From NCBI GenBank assembly GCA_034401795.1, contig CM067370.1, positions 53,165,380 through 53,229,379 of the forward strand: DNA of 64,000 nucleotides. Direction: 5' to 3'. The notes beneath the pieces were generated by a model. It saw only the letters and a list, made by a program, of their open reading frames with translations, ran no database searches and was not told the DNA's origin. Made by a program: the position numbers and the translations under genes. This DNA is from Chaetoderma sp. LZ-2023a (taxonomy: Eukaryota > Mollusca > Caudofoveata > Chaetodermatida > Chaetodermatidae). Within the stretch, counting starts at the first letter, position 1, and every line of letters starts with the position of its first letter. Shown here in pieces: positions 14,114 through 55,420 of the stretch.

Positions 14114-15573
14114 CTTACCTGTGCAGTTGATGTGAATCTGAGATTCTTTGATTTCATGCTGCAAAAGGTTAATTAATCTATCAAATAAGCTTTGAAGCAT
14201 GCACCACTTGATTCCATTGAACAGCCATAAAGTTATCGTGCCCCATTAAATAAAGTGCATAGCTGCATGAGATATGAGACGTTTGCTGATGTCTGTGCAA
14301 TTTTCCCGGTATGAAATGCCCTGACTACAAATTCGTTGTAACTATAAGACGCTATATATTAGTTAAGTCTATTGTCCGTACACCAGACTTCAATTTCTCA
14401 GAGAAATTCTGGTCTGCACATGCAACTGGTCATTTGTTAGCCATCTCGTGTTGTGAATGCACAGAGAACGTATGAATCCACACCCGTACGCCCTACAGCG
14501 CACGCTTCAATACTCGTCAGCGATAGATTTGAAGCTGTAAGTCTAAATAATCAAAATAGCTTTGAGTCGACACTTATTGCAGATTTGAACAGCAATATGA
14601 TTGTAAGTTGTTGCTGACCAAGACACCAAAAGATTTGCCAACTTCCTATTCATAGGACCAGCTGGTTTTCAATATGATCACCTAACTTGGAGGTAAAGTG
14701 GGGATAGGCCTGTGTACGCTTTCTCGCTACGAATTGTCAATAGGTCTGTGTAAGCTTTCTCGCTCAGAATCAAGGACAGTTTTCAAAGTCATCGTGTAAT
14801 TACACAGAACCAACAGCCATATAATATTTAATGGGAAACTTTAAATTCTGCGATTATTAACAGCCAATATATGCGATGGTTTTTATAAGAATGGCAGCTT
14901 GTAAAAGACATTGATCCTTTCTAATATGAACCGGTAACACAACAAATGATTTACTATCGAAAGTATTATTTGACATGTATCGATTGCCAACTACTTCTTG
15001 CTCCCTTGCTGCATTTAGCCACATATTTATGTGCGTCATTTGAGTGTGATTAGAAGGTGGTTACATAATTCAGCCACTATAGATTAATTGTCTGTAGGTA
15101 TAGTGATCAGCGTGACGTTAATAAACGAGTAGTTACCATCTTGCCTTTTTATGCTTGAAAGATACACACTAACTTCAAGTAAGCAATTAAAACGAACGAC
15201 GAGGATCAAATGTCACCCACATACGGATTGAGACATTAAGCCAGAAATGAACTCCTTGTCTTTACAGCCACAATCCAAAGCTAGCATGGCGGTGGTAAAC
15301 CAATACATCCCTCTGTAAAAGCTACCGGTAGCTTTAAATATACCACTTTTATCCCCCGGTAATATTGAGTAGCATATCTATTAAGTGTATCTCTTCTCGC
15401 AAATTAGATATATTCAAATGTAAGCGTAGACAGATGGTTAAAAATCAAACAATATTTCATAGAAACCACGTTTTTACCCGTAATACTCGTCACTATTTCG
15501 TCACAATATAATTTTCACAACACATTTAAATATAGTCTATGTGTATTATATCTATTGATACATACCTTCACAG
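14114..15573. other. intron-like sequence, nothing recognised
   Basis: AT-rich sequence up to the acceptor of the first chitin-binding exon. The only structure noted is a short direct repeat (CTGTGTACGCTTTCTCGCT and its near copy about 45 bases on, 14710-14765). Confidence 0.5.
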
Positions 15574-43912
<28,339 letters not shown>

Positions 43913-44814
43913 TACACTTATTAGTTATTTAGTAATTATATCAGGAAATTCTCTGGGGTGGGGTGGGGTGTAACAATAAAAACGAATGTCAACAATACAT
44001 TCCCAGCTAACTAATAGACAAATTACCTCTATTGCCACTAATCACCATTCGGTTCAATAATATATAGGCAATTTTGGGCTTTTCATTGCTATGTTAGGGG
44101 TATGTCAACCTTTCTTGCATCATTTACTATACCAAATGATATGTATTCCAAACATGATGTTATGAGGATACAGTACCATTTTCACACCACTATGCAGTAT
44201 TAATTGAGTAGACTGGAGGGGGGGGAGGGGTTGTGGTATAGATAGAGTATCATTTATCGTATTATACATGTGTACATGAAAATAAGCTTCATTTGCTTAA
44301 CTTCCACATTATTTCTCTATATCTGTCTCACCGACTTGTTTTCTGTATCTCCGTTCACTAGTGTTCTAATGAATATACCAAAATGAATATAGTTGTGGTG
44401 ATTCGTTTTGATTATCTCGATTATAAAAGAAGTTTCAAAGCATGGCAGATTGAATGGCTAACAATGTTGAAACATGCACATATTTAGTTATCCAGTGAAA
44501 TGTGTGCTGTGCGTTGTATTGCGCACTATAGAATCGCTTTATAAGATGATGACACTTAGTCTCGCTGTATCGCTGACTCTATGACAGTAATCAGGCTAGA
44601 ACTTTTCGATTCCCATTGCCTAGTGGGAAACCACTTATTTTCATTGTATCCATAAACTGAGACAATGAGGGAGGGGGGGGGTATGGGAAGCATATCAATG
44701 CTTGCAACCATAGATTATAACGAGTTCTACGTGTTTATTTTTGGAAGATAACACACGTAGCCGATATGTCACCACCTTCTGCAATTGATAGATGCCTGTG
44801 AGTATCTGTTTGAG

Positions 44815-44816
<2 letters not shown>

Positions 44817-44876
<60 letters not shown>

Positions 44877-44911
44877 GCACGCACGCACGCATGCACGCAT
44901 GCACACACACA
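44817..44911. repeat. (TA)n followed by (ACGC)n
   Basis: About 29 TA units run directly into ACGC/ATGC units, the same tetranucleotide type as at 13.7 kb and at the left end. Confidence 0.95.
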
Positions 44912-45734
44912 ATCTAAATAATTTAAATGGCCAGGCTGCCTCGCAGGAATGAGTCTGTTAACTTTGCAATGTATATTGGAAGAGGCACCTGTGGTCGTTG
45001 TTTAGGATGCCTACAAATAATGGCTGTCTTTGTTGACTCACAAATAGTACAAATAGTTCAGGGTGGTATTCAGGCACCCTTTTGTGGCAGAAAATACCAC
45101 GTTGTTTCTATGGCAAGTTTGATCATACTTCATACCATTTACATTTTTGTCACAGATAGTTTCTATAAATTGAAATATAACATGTAATTCGGCATTGCTT
45201 GTAGCGTATAGTAATGTATTCATGTGAGAAAGTCCAGTATGTCAGTTTTAAATCAAACATACAGTTAGTATTTTTAACTTAATCTTGTTGGTTTTATTAG
45301 CGTTATTTTACTCACATTAGTTCAGATTTTCAACATAATATTTCCTAGATCAGAAAGAATTTGGCGCATATAGACTGTTGCGCTGAAATGGGTAAATTGT
45401 TAATTAAATTTCAATATTTGCCATAGCAATAACTGTAAACAATATAGAATGCAGATAATAGTCGCTACCAACCGGAAAAATTATGACGTATCATCGAGTT
45501 ATTCTTAACGATAAAATAAATCTTCAAGCAAAGTTATATTTTTCTTGTCCGTTTTATGTTCATTTCATCATGCCCATACATTGTATGAGCACAGACTACA
45601 GAAGATTTTGTTTCTATTCTTGTTTACTGCGAACATGTTGGTCTGGGGTAATATTAATCTTGAATGGAGTGATTCGATCTGTCACTCGCGTGTATGAGGT
45701 CATCCTCAATTAAGTCAAATGTAGGCTCACGTCA
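44912..45734. other. intergenic, nothing recognised
   Basis: Two open frames of 76-86 codons lie here (44927-45187 and 45483-45713). They show no family motif and look like chance. Confidence 0.5.
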
Positions 45735-46005
45735 TAATAGTAACAAATCTAGCTCCGTCACGACCATTGAAAAGTGTGTCACGTGTACGAATTGTATGGC
45801 TTTCCTATTTAAGAAATATTGTGTTGAATACTTTAAAACTGAAATGGCATGGGGCTGTTGCTAAGCAGCAACATCACACAGAGTCAAATTAGTTTTAAAA
45901 TATTCAACAATTTGCTTCTATGGTTACATTGATAATAGGGTTCTGGGAAGTCAGGGTTTCAAACTGTATAACTTAATACCAACGCGTCCAAAACGCGGGT
46001 GGAGT
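45735..46005 (+). repeat. hairpin element family A, composite copy 3
   Basis: The 5' flank GTGTACGAATTGTATGG (45783-45799) is also found at 61.5 kb. The palindrome follows at 45822-45909, with the arms TGTTGAATACTTTAAAACTG and a GGGCTGTTGCT/AGCAGCAAC centre. The tail ends at ACGCGGGTGGAG. Confidence 0.75.

Positions 46006-46059
<54 letters not shown>
46006..46059. repeat. (ATC)n microsatellite
   Basis: About 18 perfect ATC/CAT units. Confidence 0.97.
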
Positions 46060-46129
46060 GGCAATATAACGATCCTGTCGCCGTCACGTCACGACCACAT
46101 ATAACAGCACAGGCTGGTGGAGCGTAGAT

Positions 46130-48372
46130 AGAGATATTTACTCGTATAAAGGAGGCCTTACGGTATATGGCCAATTTATGTAATCTAGCTGGTGTGCGGT
46201 GTTACATATCCGCTACTCCCTGAAAAGAGACGAACACGAAATGCCTCCTATTGAGTTACAATCCCTACCATTACAAACCTATGCTATCAAGCTTGAACAG
46301 GCTAGGTTTAGTCGGCGGCATGCCATGTTCGCGCAATGAGACCATGAATAGCAACCTCCGTGAAAATGTAATGCTGGGCGGGGAATAAGTTGGTGCGGAT
46401 GTTGTAGCTGTATAGTGTAGCTTAGTGATACTGCAGTCCAAGAGTTTTTATATAAAATAAACACAAATTATAACAAGGATGGCTACTGCCATATCACTAA
46501 ATTTGAATGAAACAGTAATAGAAGGTCACTCGACCTTGCCGGTGCTTATGAGCATGAAAATAAGGATAATATATACATAATAATAAACTATAAAAATGCG
46601 GTCTCAAGTGACCGGGAGGTACCCATTTGTCATCAGTACATGTTACGCAAAAGCAATACAAGAATAATATAATAAAACAGAGTACTTATTACTCATCGGT
46701 ACGGAAAAAAGTTCTAGTGTCACAATAGTTGGAGCGTAACATAATTGAAATGCGAGATGGCACGATGCGGAAGTTGGCTGCTAAGAAAAACTGCAGGCAC
46801 ACTGCGGATGCGTCTCAGTCTCCGGAATAATGCAGAAGAACATTTGCGGAAGCGGATGGCTAGTAGATAGCCATGCCTACACAACAACGGTGTTGTCAAA
46901 AAGTTCCACACTGGTGCAGAAATTGAAGGCTGCCCTGTAGTTCTTGAAGGGCTATGGATGAAGGTTGATAATGCAGATGCATTCTGACGGTTCACAAGAC
47001 GAGAAGCATCGAATAGCTCACACGATGCATCAAGCCATGCTCCCCTAACTGCGGTCGAAAATGTCTAAAAGACTAACACATGATGTGCGAATTGTTTTTT
47101 ACACCACTGGTTGCGTGGTACGGCAAATCTGGCGAGTTATCACAGAGCACGTCACTCGCCCCACATACTGGACGATGAGCTGCATCGGTGCATTTGGGGA
47201 AGTAGTGGCTTGGGCTACCTGACTTTAAAATGTGTATTACCCCCGGATGATATCTTTCCGGGAGCTTCAAAAACTGGTGGTTGCGGATATGGTGGCTTGT
47301 ACCCTAGAGACGACGAATTCTGAAAACCGAATGGTGCCGCAGCAGCTGTCAGTATCTGGTGTAGCAAGCAATAATTTAGCTATTCGTCCTCTCAGACCAA
47401 GCACCTCACCACCACCTGACTGCTGATGAATCTGAATTTTCGACCCCTTATATACTGCCCGTGACTTCACAGCTGGAGTGCCACAGCCAATCAGCGAGCG
47501 CGCCTCAGAGGCAGGGAAGCGGGTCACGTGGCGCGCTATCGTACCCATGCACTGAGAGCATGCATGGGCTAAACCTATGGGGTTCAATATTTTGAAAGAA
47601 ATTTACTGGCTCATTTAACCATAACTCGGGCAATTCTTAACCGATTTAAAAATATTAAAGAGTTTTGAAATCCTCGAGAAAGGTGTGAGTTAAAGTCATG
47701 ACGTGTACCAACTCGGTACAAAATAAGATGCAATTTCTGCCCATGGCTGACGCGCGTTGTGTAGCTATCTCTGACGCCCGCGCATGCGCGCTAGGCGATC
47801 TCTCGGACGTTTTATGAACCTCTCATAGTGCCGCAGCAGCTGTCAGTATCTGCTGTAGCAAGCAAAAATTTAGCTATTCGTCATCTCAGACCAAGCACCT
47901 CACCGCCATCTGACTGCTGATGAATCTAATTTTTCGACCCTTATATACTGCCTGTGACGTCACAGCTGGAGCGCCACAGCCAATCAGCGAGCGCGCTTCA
48001 GAGGCAGGAAAGAAATTTGCTGGCTCATTTAGGCATAACTAGGGCAATTCTTAACCGATTTAAAAATAGTAAAGAGTTTTGAAAGTCTAAGAACGGCGAG
48101 AAAGGTGTGAGTTAAAGTAATTACGTGTACCAACTCGGTACAAAATAAGATGCAATTTCTGCCCATCGCTGACGTGCCGTGTCTAGCTATCTCTGATGCC
48201 CGCGCATGCGCGCTATGCGATCTCTCGGACGTTTTATGAAACTCTCATATATGGCTTTATACACGCATATCGTCCTACCTAGGGGACGTGTTTGCAACGT
48301 ACGCGGCCCGGTGGTTCTATACCCAGACTGGCTGGGATGACCCGTACCTGACCGGTCGATCCATGCTACACT
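46130..48372 (-). mobile_element. gypsy LTR remnant related to the 3.5-kb LTR
   Basis: Patches align in order with the big LTR: AGGTTTAGTCG..GCATGCC (46310-46325), TATAAAATAAACA...GGCTACTGCCATAT, CTGCGGTCGAAA (47050), and a close of ATACCCAG...GGTCGATCC..GCTACA (48318-48372). It is about 2.2 kb and the inner ~1.5 kb is missing or unrecognisable. Its promoter motifs (CCAAT, TGACGTCAC, TATATAAGG) point to the minus strand. The left border is approximate. Confidence 0.72.
47336..48250. repeat. ~490-bp tandem duplication inside the LTR remnant
   Basis: The segment starting GCCGCAGCAGCTGTCAGTAT at 47336 recurs at 47829 and runs with few differences to about 48250. Each copy includes the minus-strand TATA (TATATAAGGG), a TGACGTCAC-like site and a CCAAT motif, so the promoter is doubled. 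Confidence 0.88.
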
Positions 48373-48806
48373 TGCTGAGCTGAGGTGGAACAGTCAGTGA
48401 TGAGAGTACCCTTTGAGTCTGGTAACCTTCCTGGTATGGTCTATGCGGGGTTGCGGCTCCTTGCCAAAATGACCATATAATCGACATCCAGCACTGTGTC
48501 TTCCCAGTCGGGAGTCAAGTAGGTTGTTGCAGATTCTATCCAGTTCTGGCTCCCTGAACTGTTTAATTATAACCCAGTTATAGTTCCTTGAATTAACAGT
48601 TATAGTTACCTGAACTTGGATAGGTCTTTATCACCCATATATGCGGGAAAGGTACCAAGCCTAGTGTGAAGTACTGTGTTGGAGGATTTAATGGCTCAGA
48701 AAATACACCGGTAAAGCCAAAGCTGCATTAGCGGCCCCTCCAATAATTCGGTCCCTGGCCGAAATATACCTACACCTACTCCTCACCAACAGCAGTTTAA
48801 TTAGAA

Positions 48807-51090
48807 TTGGTACCGGCCTCTCAGCCAACTCAGTGCCCGTCTTATTTCTCAGACTCTAACTTGATCAAACGGCAGGGCATGACCAACACCATCACCACAC
48901 CCACTGCATCCACTAAAAACATTCAAACACAAACGCCACCACTCACCACACCCTCGGCTTCGGAACTTCTTAAAGTACCAACGCCATCTACACCAGTCCA
49001 GGCAAAATACGCCGAAACTGGTGCCATCCTTAAAACTTCTTTCCTATGTAGGGCAGCAGTGGTCGGTTCAACCATCGCTGGTGACTCCAGGTTTATATAC
49101 ACATCACGCCCAGATAACAAGCCACATAACCCTCTGTAGCCCTTGATTGTCTGTGGTGCTACCAACGCAGACAAATAGTGCTGATAGTCTTCCCGTTGGC
49201 CCAGGTCACGAATTGGCCTGGATTGAAACAAAGAAAAAGGCCAGACGGAAGCATAAGGACCATAGACGATTCTATGGCCGTTGCTATTATTGCTCCTCTA
49301 TGGCTCGCCACGTAATGTTTTGCCGAAGTTAGGCTAAAAATAGTGTATGTCCTTGCCTCCACCACGGATGTGCAACTCCACCACAACCCTAGGCATGCAT
49401 CCCATCGAACACCATCGCGCTAGCCACATCTCCTCTCCCGACCCTGCCCTCTCCTGCAGCTCCCCAGCAGCAGCGACGACAGATCGGCACATTCTACGCT
49501 CAGCCACCATTACCACTTAATCAAGTCATTTCAACCCAGACATAGAATCACAGAGTACATGGAAAATGATCAAATTCCCTTCAGAGGCGACGAGCCAGCA
49601 TCAATTGAGATGCTGCCTGGCACTTCTCATAAGATCATCTACAAATGTGATTGTCTGTTCAGCGGCATGTTCACTAGTGCCACGGTCGATACTTGTGCGT
49701 CCATTATCATATTAAACATGCGCCTCTTTGGCAGCAGCCCACCTCATTTACCTACAGACTGCCATCGGCGCTAATGTTCCAATGGCAGGACGATAGAGCC
49801 GGCCCAGGAAGGTCTACTGTCGGTCCCCACACCACATTTACATTCGAATACACACACCGTCATGATAGACCCAGCCACTGATTATATAGCCACCTTCCAA
49901 TGTACTAGTCCTAGGATGTTAGTCTCCACCAATAGTAAAACCCACATTCCCTTTTAAGTTTGTTAATGGTACAGCTGCCGTCATTACACTTAACCCAGGT
50001 GTTCGCTGTGGCCAGTTAGTTGACATAGTCTCAGTGGAGGAGCCTTTAAACCAGCACACACCACGCCAAACCACTCCGCACGAGCTTCCCGAGCATCTAC
50101 AGAACCTCTATTTATATGCCACCATTGGCCTAGATAGAGGCCAAAAACAGGATGTACGTTGTTTACTATGTCCCTTCAGGGAAACTTTCTCATCAGACGA
50201 TCTAGTCCTACGAGTAAAGCACCTTCTACACTATTCAATAGACACCGGGCCAAACTGCCCAGTCAGTCAACCTGGTCGGCATCTCCCAATACACAAGGAG
50301 GCAGAAGCCCATAATCAAGTAAAAGATTCATTTGAAACAGGAGTCATTGCGCCTTCTCCTTCTCCATGGGCAAGCGGAATGATGCTTTCAAAGTACAGAA
50401 AAAGACCACATTTTCGAGTGGAACCATGACTGTGAGCAAGCCTTTAATATTCTGCAATTGGCGCCATTCTATCACACCTCGCCAAAGATGGAACCGAACA
50501 ATTCTTAGGTTACGGCTCGCCTACACTCAGCCAAACTGAAAAACTGTACATGACTACCAAATGAGTTATTAGCCGATGTTTTCTTTACAAAGTATTACAA
50601 GCACTTTCTGTTTCGAAAAGCATTCACACTCCGTACCGACCACGCCTCACTACGCTGGCTTAAAGATCTGTGGCAGGAATCCCTGCAAGATTTCAACTTC
50701 AACATCGTACATCAGCCTGGCAAACTGCATGGAAACGCCGACGCCGTGAGCCAAATCGGACTCAAGGTCAATGACGCCGCCGAAGGTGCAGCTACTCTAC
50801 ACACCACACAGCCGTTTCCCACCTTTCCAGAACTAAATTGCGAAAACTGGACTGTCATACCGAAATATGATTCTTTATCAACTTCCTGATAATGCAGGAC
50901 ACCTAGCCGCCATCGAAGTACTACACAATGGCCAAAGGCTATATTTCACCGGATCAATATGCGCGAAAGTGTAAAGTCTTGGGTTGCCAAATGCATCCCT
51001 TGCCAACGCCAGTCGGTAGCCAAGCAATATGTGGCACCATTACAAACTAAAATCGGCTGAAAGGGGACGTCCTTGCACGCTATTGCGAGG
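48807..51090 (+). mobile_element. deleted gypsy interior, same family as the 17.5-kb element
   Basis: On the + strand, in order: TSFLCRAAVVGS (49035), a CYYCSSMARHVMFC knuckle remnant (49288-49329), the protease lead IIYKCDCLFSGMFTSATVD followed by TCAS (active-site Gly changed to Cys), PHELPEHLQNLYL (50,070), LPIHKEAEAHNQVKDSFE and PSPSPWAS (50,290-50,380). The RT core with YIDD is absent: the sequence jumps to EKDHIFEWNHDCEQAF (50,400). Pieces of RNase H (KDGTEQFLGYG, TDHASLRWL-like) and the integrase finger (PDNAGHLAAIE, CIPCQRQ-like) follow. Stops are frequent, so it is inactive. Confidence 0.85.
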
Positions 51091-51548
51091 GTTAATTACC
51101 TATTTATTATGTTAATAAATACATCACGAATCACAATACAATATCCATGGGGGAGTGGGTAGCATGGATCGTGTAGTGCTGGGCCAGAATGACCCGTCCC
51201 AGTGCTTTTCCTCGTCACGGCTCTAATGCGGCCATAGCGGTTCATATACATAGTGTTATACTATAACACGATAAAGAAAACGTTAGAGTTCGTGAGATCG
51301 CCTACCATGCATGGGCGATAAACTAGGGAGGACAGCCATGCTGTACTGTAGGTATGTAGACGGCAACCTTACAGTACATATATCCATTTTGCTCCATCTT
51401 TGAGCGAAACTAAAGCTGCATGTTCTCTGGAACCCAAATCTGTTATCGAAATTAAAATCGGATAAGAAATTACGAAGATAACATTTAATATAAAAATAGG
51501 CGCATGTACATGTACTAATGCCTACACTGCGGTTAACCCTATAGTATC

Positions 51549-51945
51549 ATGACGTCATACACACGAGATTGCTAGACTTTTCCTGGTTGCTACAACTTAA
51601 GTTAGATTAGCTACGACGTGCTGCTGGAGCATTTCCATTGGCCACCCAAAACTATAAAAGGGCCCACTTCGGCCTATAAAAATCAGTTGAGATTGTGTGT
51701 TCGTTCAGTATGCACATATAGTAAAAAGCTATTCAGCACACGTTGTTCGCCATAAGCATCAGCCACAACGTAATACCACCAGTATCTCCTCGTGCCATCC
51801 GAAACCACCAGTTGCCATTCCAAAATATTGATTTTGCAGCCTGAATTTGGGATAACACTGAACTATATCAATCGGCGCAGCTAGTACCATAGGTTAGCCA
51901 AAAAGCACACCAGAATCCTCTGGACGGCGCATCAGCAAAATAAAG
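51549..51945 (+). promoter_or_regulatory. LTR-like promoter to poly(A) segment
   Basis: TGACGTCA (51550), ATTGG (51640), ACTATAAAAGGGCCC (51649-51663) and an initiator-like TTCAGT (about 51705) are followed by AAATAAAG at about 51940. A TATA box about 290 bases before a poly(A) signal is typical of an LTR U3-R. It lies just downstream of the + strand gypsy remnant and could be its 3' LTR, but I found no matching partner or borders. Confidence 0.35.
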
Positions 51946-52850
51946 TGAGACTTGTACTAAACTTTGCATTGTGAACTGACTCATGAGCCATTCATTAGCC
52001 ACGATTGTATCTCGCTATCTCTTATCTGACCTACAGCGGAAAGTGGTATAGCAACTCACTGTAGTAGCGCCTAAACTGTGCTACCTCAATTCCGGAAAAG
52101 TCCATTTGGGCCGTAAAGATTTGTCAACCTGTTTTCGGTAATGTCAAACCTCTGCATCAATCGAATATGGATAGAAGGATAGAAGGATAGAATCGAACAT
52201 AATTTTTTAACAGAACTGGTTATTACTGCTGCATCTCTCTTCACGGTTCTGACCATTCCTTGCCATACAGCACCTGACCTTGCTGCACAGTTTGTCTTGT
52301 GCCGATCTTCAACCTTTTCGTGAAGCTTTCATTTTTCTTCACCAAACTCTCACACTATGTCCAAAGTCACCAGCCTGCATCGGATCTCTTCATACCACTC
52401 TTCCTTTCCACAACCATAACACTGTATTGTCGTTTTCTAGTGTAAAGATTTTCTGTGACCTTTGTAACTCGGCACACCTTTTCACTTTCATGTGCCGATC
52501 ACTAATAGACCAACTTGAAAGTCTTTTGTTTTACCCTTGTATAATTCTTAAGTTTCGCCACCGACTATGATTACGACATATTTCTAAATAACTATTGTCT
52601 TATTTGACTACGGCCAGTGCCGCTCTTCCATTAGAAAGTATATATAATTATATCTTTGCCACCAATCATTATATGTTACATATTGTACTTACAACCGCCG
52701 TTTAAAATAATACATCAACAATAGTTCACCGGCAATAAGAATTCTCAATATCAACACATTACACTAAGTTTGGTAATATCTAATATAGGAAGTAGCTGAG
52801 GTATTTGCGTTAGAACACTATTAAGATTGCTGTAATTGTATTGGTGGACC
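51946..52850. other. no firm feature
   Basis: A weak hint of decayed LINE coding on + (IPCHTAPDLAAQF, near 52255-52295) is too short to call. A small GATAGAAG direct repeat lies at 52170-52190. Confidence 0.4.
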
Positions 52851-54890
52851 AAATCGTAATGAAGACGCATCATATTTCCCTCTGTATCTCACGATGCCTC
52901 TAGGATAGGAACTTTCTTCCAAAGTAGGAATTCACTGTGAAATAACTTATAATTATCGGCCTAGCAGTGAATTTTGTACAACTTGTATTTAAACCTAACT
53001 TCAGGTCTAATCATTAACTCCCAGGAATCAGGTCTATATGCCTTGATTGCAACACATCGGCTAGCGGCAATGAACACGCTAGACAGACAAACTCTGTGAT
53101 GACTTAGGATTGTCGAGTGTGACCTCCACTCTTTCTAATCAAGTCGCCAACGTTCTGTCAAGCGTTTCTTTGGCCAAGCCATAAATAGTTTACGATGCTT
53201 TCAAATGCTTTTGTATTGTCTTGTCCTTGACTTGTCTTATCTGAGGTTACGTCAGACACTCAGTTAGGAGCCGCTCTTCGGCTCCAGTACTGGTGGCCTT
53301 GGTAACCTTCTACATGCAGTCTGTTTGTTAGACCTGTTTACCGGTCGAGTCATATGGGATGCCAAAACAATTCCTAGGCAAGCAGATGAACTCTGTTCTA
53401 AATGATAGGATAGGGCGATAGGCCTCAGGGTCATTAATACATGTGTTTACCAAAACATTAGGTAGGAACTTCTCGAAGGACAACTAACTATGGTGGCATC
53501 CACCTAGCTAAATTAGTTTGGAGATTCAGCCTATTCTGTATCTGCGGAGACTGACCAGCCGTTTCCCATAAACCAGCATGCACCACACGTATATAAGTCA
53601 TGCAGGCACTTCCCAATACACTTTTTGTTTTACCCACCTGCAGTTGGACAGGCGTATATAGATGGAGGCCTTGTGACAATGAGTACAAAAGCAGATCTCG
53701 CAGATCAGCGCAATGATCATGTTCCAGTGAGGTCATATAGGCATTTCTGTGTGCATCGTGGTTCCACACGACAGTCTCGTCCATGCTATTCATATGCCCC
53801 GTGTGTCACATGCACATGATGTTACTGATTTATCCTGATTTGGAAAAAAATAGTTCGGCACAATCAGTGTTGAGGTCGAAGGCCGTTTTGGTCGGATTAA
53901 GCTAATGTTTAACTGGCTGGTTTAGTGAGAATTAGATACTTCCTAGCCGATGAATATCTCATGTGTGCTTACTTATCTTGTAATACCTAAGGGAACAATA
54001 GAGACGGAAGATCGCCAAGGACTCCTATGGCTTAATATAAGCGATTTATATAATATACAATACAAAAGTAACTCTTCTAATAAGAAGACTTTCGCCGAAG
54101 CAAGAGGATATGCCTCGCGTTGGCCTCCGTCCATCCAACTGCAGTTATGCAAAAGAAAAAGTGTATAGGGACATGCGTGCATGACGTATATACGTGGGCT
54201 GTACGCTGTTTTATGGGGAATTGCTGTTCAGTTTCTGCAGCTACTGGTCAGACCGAATCGCCAAATAATTAAGCTAGGTGGATGCCACTGTAGTTAGCGG
54301 TCCGTCGAGAGGAGACTATCTAATGTTTTAATTGAACACAAATATTAATGCCACTAAGGCATATTACCCTAGCATATCATTTAAAACAGGGTTCGTCCGC
54401 TTGGCCTCTCATATGACTCGACCGGTGAGCAGGTCCGTTACAAGGTTACCAGGGTGACCAGAACTGGAGCTGAAGAGTGACTCCGAACTGAGTGTCTGAC
54501 GCAATCACAAATGAGACACAACAATACAAAGGAATTTTAAAAGCACCATAAACTAGCTATGGCTTGACCGAAGAAACTCTTAACAGGCAGATGGAGACCT
54601 GTTTAGAAAGCGTGGAGGGCCCATTCGACCCTCCTAAGTCACCACGGAGTTGATCTGTCTAGTGTGTCTTTTTCCGCGAGCCAATGTGTCGGAATCAAGC
54701 CATATAGACCTCATTCCTGGGATTTAACGGTTAGACATGATGTTAGGCTTTGATAGAAGTTTCCCAACTTTCACTGCTAAAGCCAAAATTAATAAGTTAG
54801 TTAGTTTGCGGTGAATTCCTAATTTGTCAGAAAGTTTATATCTTAGAGGTATCGCGAGATACATAGGGAAGTGTCCTCATTATGATTTTG
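52851..54890. repeat. large inverted repeat (arms ~0.8 kb, spacer ~0.45 kb)
   Basis: The arm at 52851-53670 matches the reverse complement of 54122-54890 along its length, at very roughly three-quarters to four-fifths identity. Paired landmarks include GTCAGACACTCAGTT, ACCGGTCGAGTCATATG, GTGGCATCCACCTAGCT and CTGCAGTTGGA. The spacer (53671-54121) is unique here and holds no recognised gene. It could be a foldback transposon, or two halves of a non-autonomous element inserted head to head. Confidence 0.85.
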
Positions 54891-55420
54891 TCAACCGAGA
54901 AACCTACGAGATTTTAGGTATGGCACACCGGAAACAAGTTGTCACAGTCTTTTCGGCTCAAACGGATTGGCCAGAAGAAAGAGAGCACACAGATGGCTAG
55001 ATATAATCGTGACCATAGGATGGCTCACGAGTAAGTTCACAATACAAGTTTGCGTACACGTCCCAATATGAGATGTAAATTTGCGGATGCGTCGTCCAGA
55101 GGATTCTCGTGCGCGTTTCAGTTAACCTACAGTACTGGTTCCGCCGATTTATGCAGTTCAGTTGTTAGTCCAAGTTTAGGCTGCAAAATCAATAATTCGG
55201 AATGGCAATGGGTCATTTCGAACTCCACGTGGAGTTACTGGTGCTTATAGATGGGCAGCATGTGTTGGAAAGCTTCTCATCATACGTGCGTACTGAACTA
55301 TCACTCTATCTCGGCTGATGGTTGATTGATTTGGTTGGCATATAGTCCGGGTCCCTGTTAAACAGGTCCTATTCACGCCAAGACTATTCTGCCCTGCAGG
55401 CATAAATGAAGGCTGTGTGT
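54891..55420. other. no firm feature
   Basis: Sequence right of the inverted repeat. One 66-codon open frame (55050-55250) has no recognised domain. Confidence 0.45.

Noticed and set aside
52255..52570. LINE coding on the + strand (IPCHTAPDLAAQF)
   Set aside because: The resemblance is one short motif and the rest has no conserved order; too weak to call.
53488..53793. 101-codon minus-strand gene
   Set aside because: It lies across the arm and spacer of the large inverted repeat; no domain, and the frame is not kept in the other arm.
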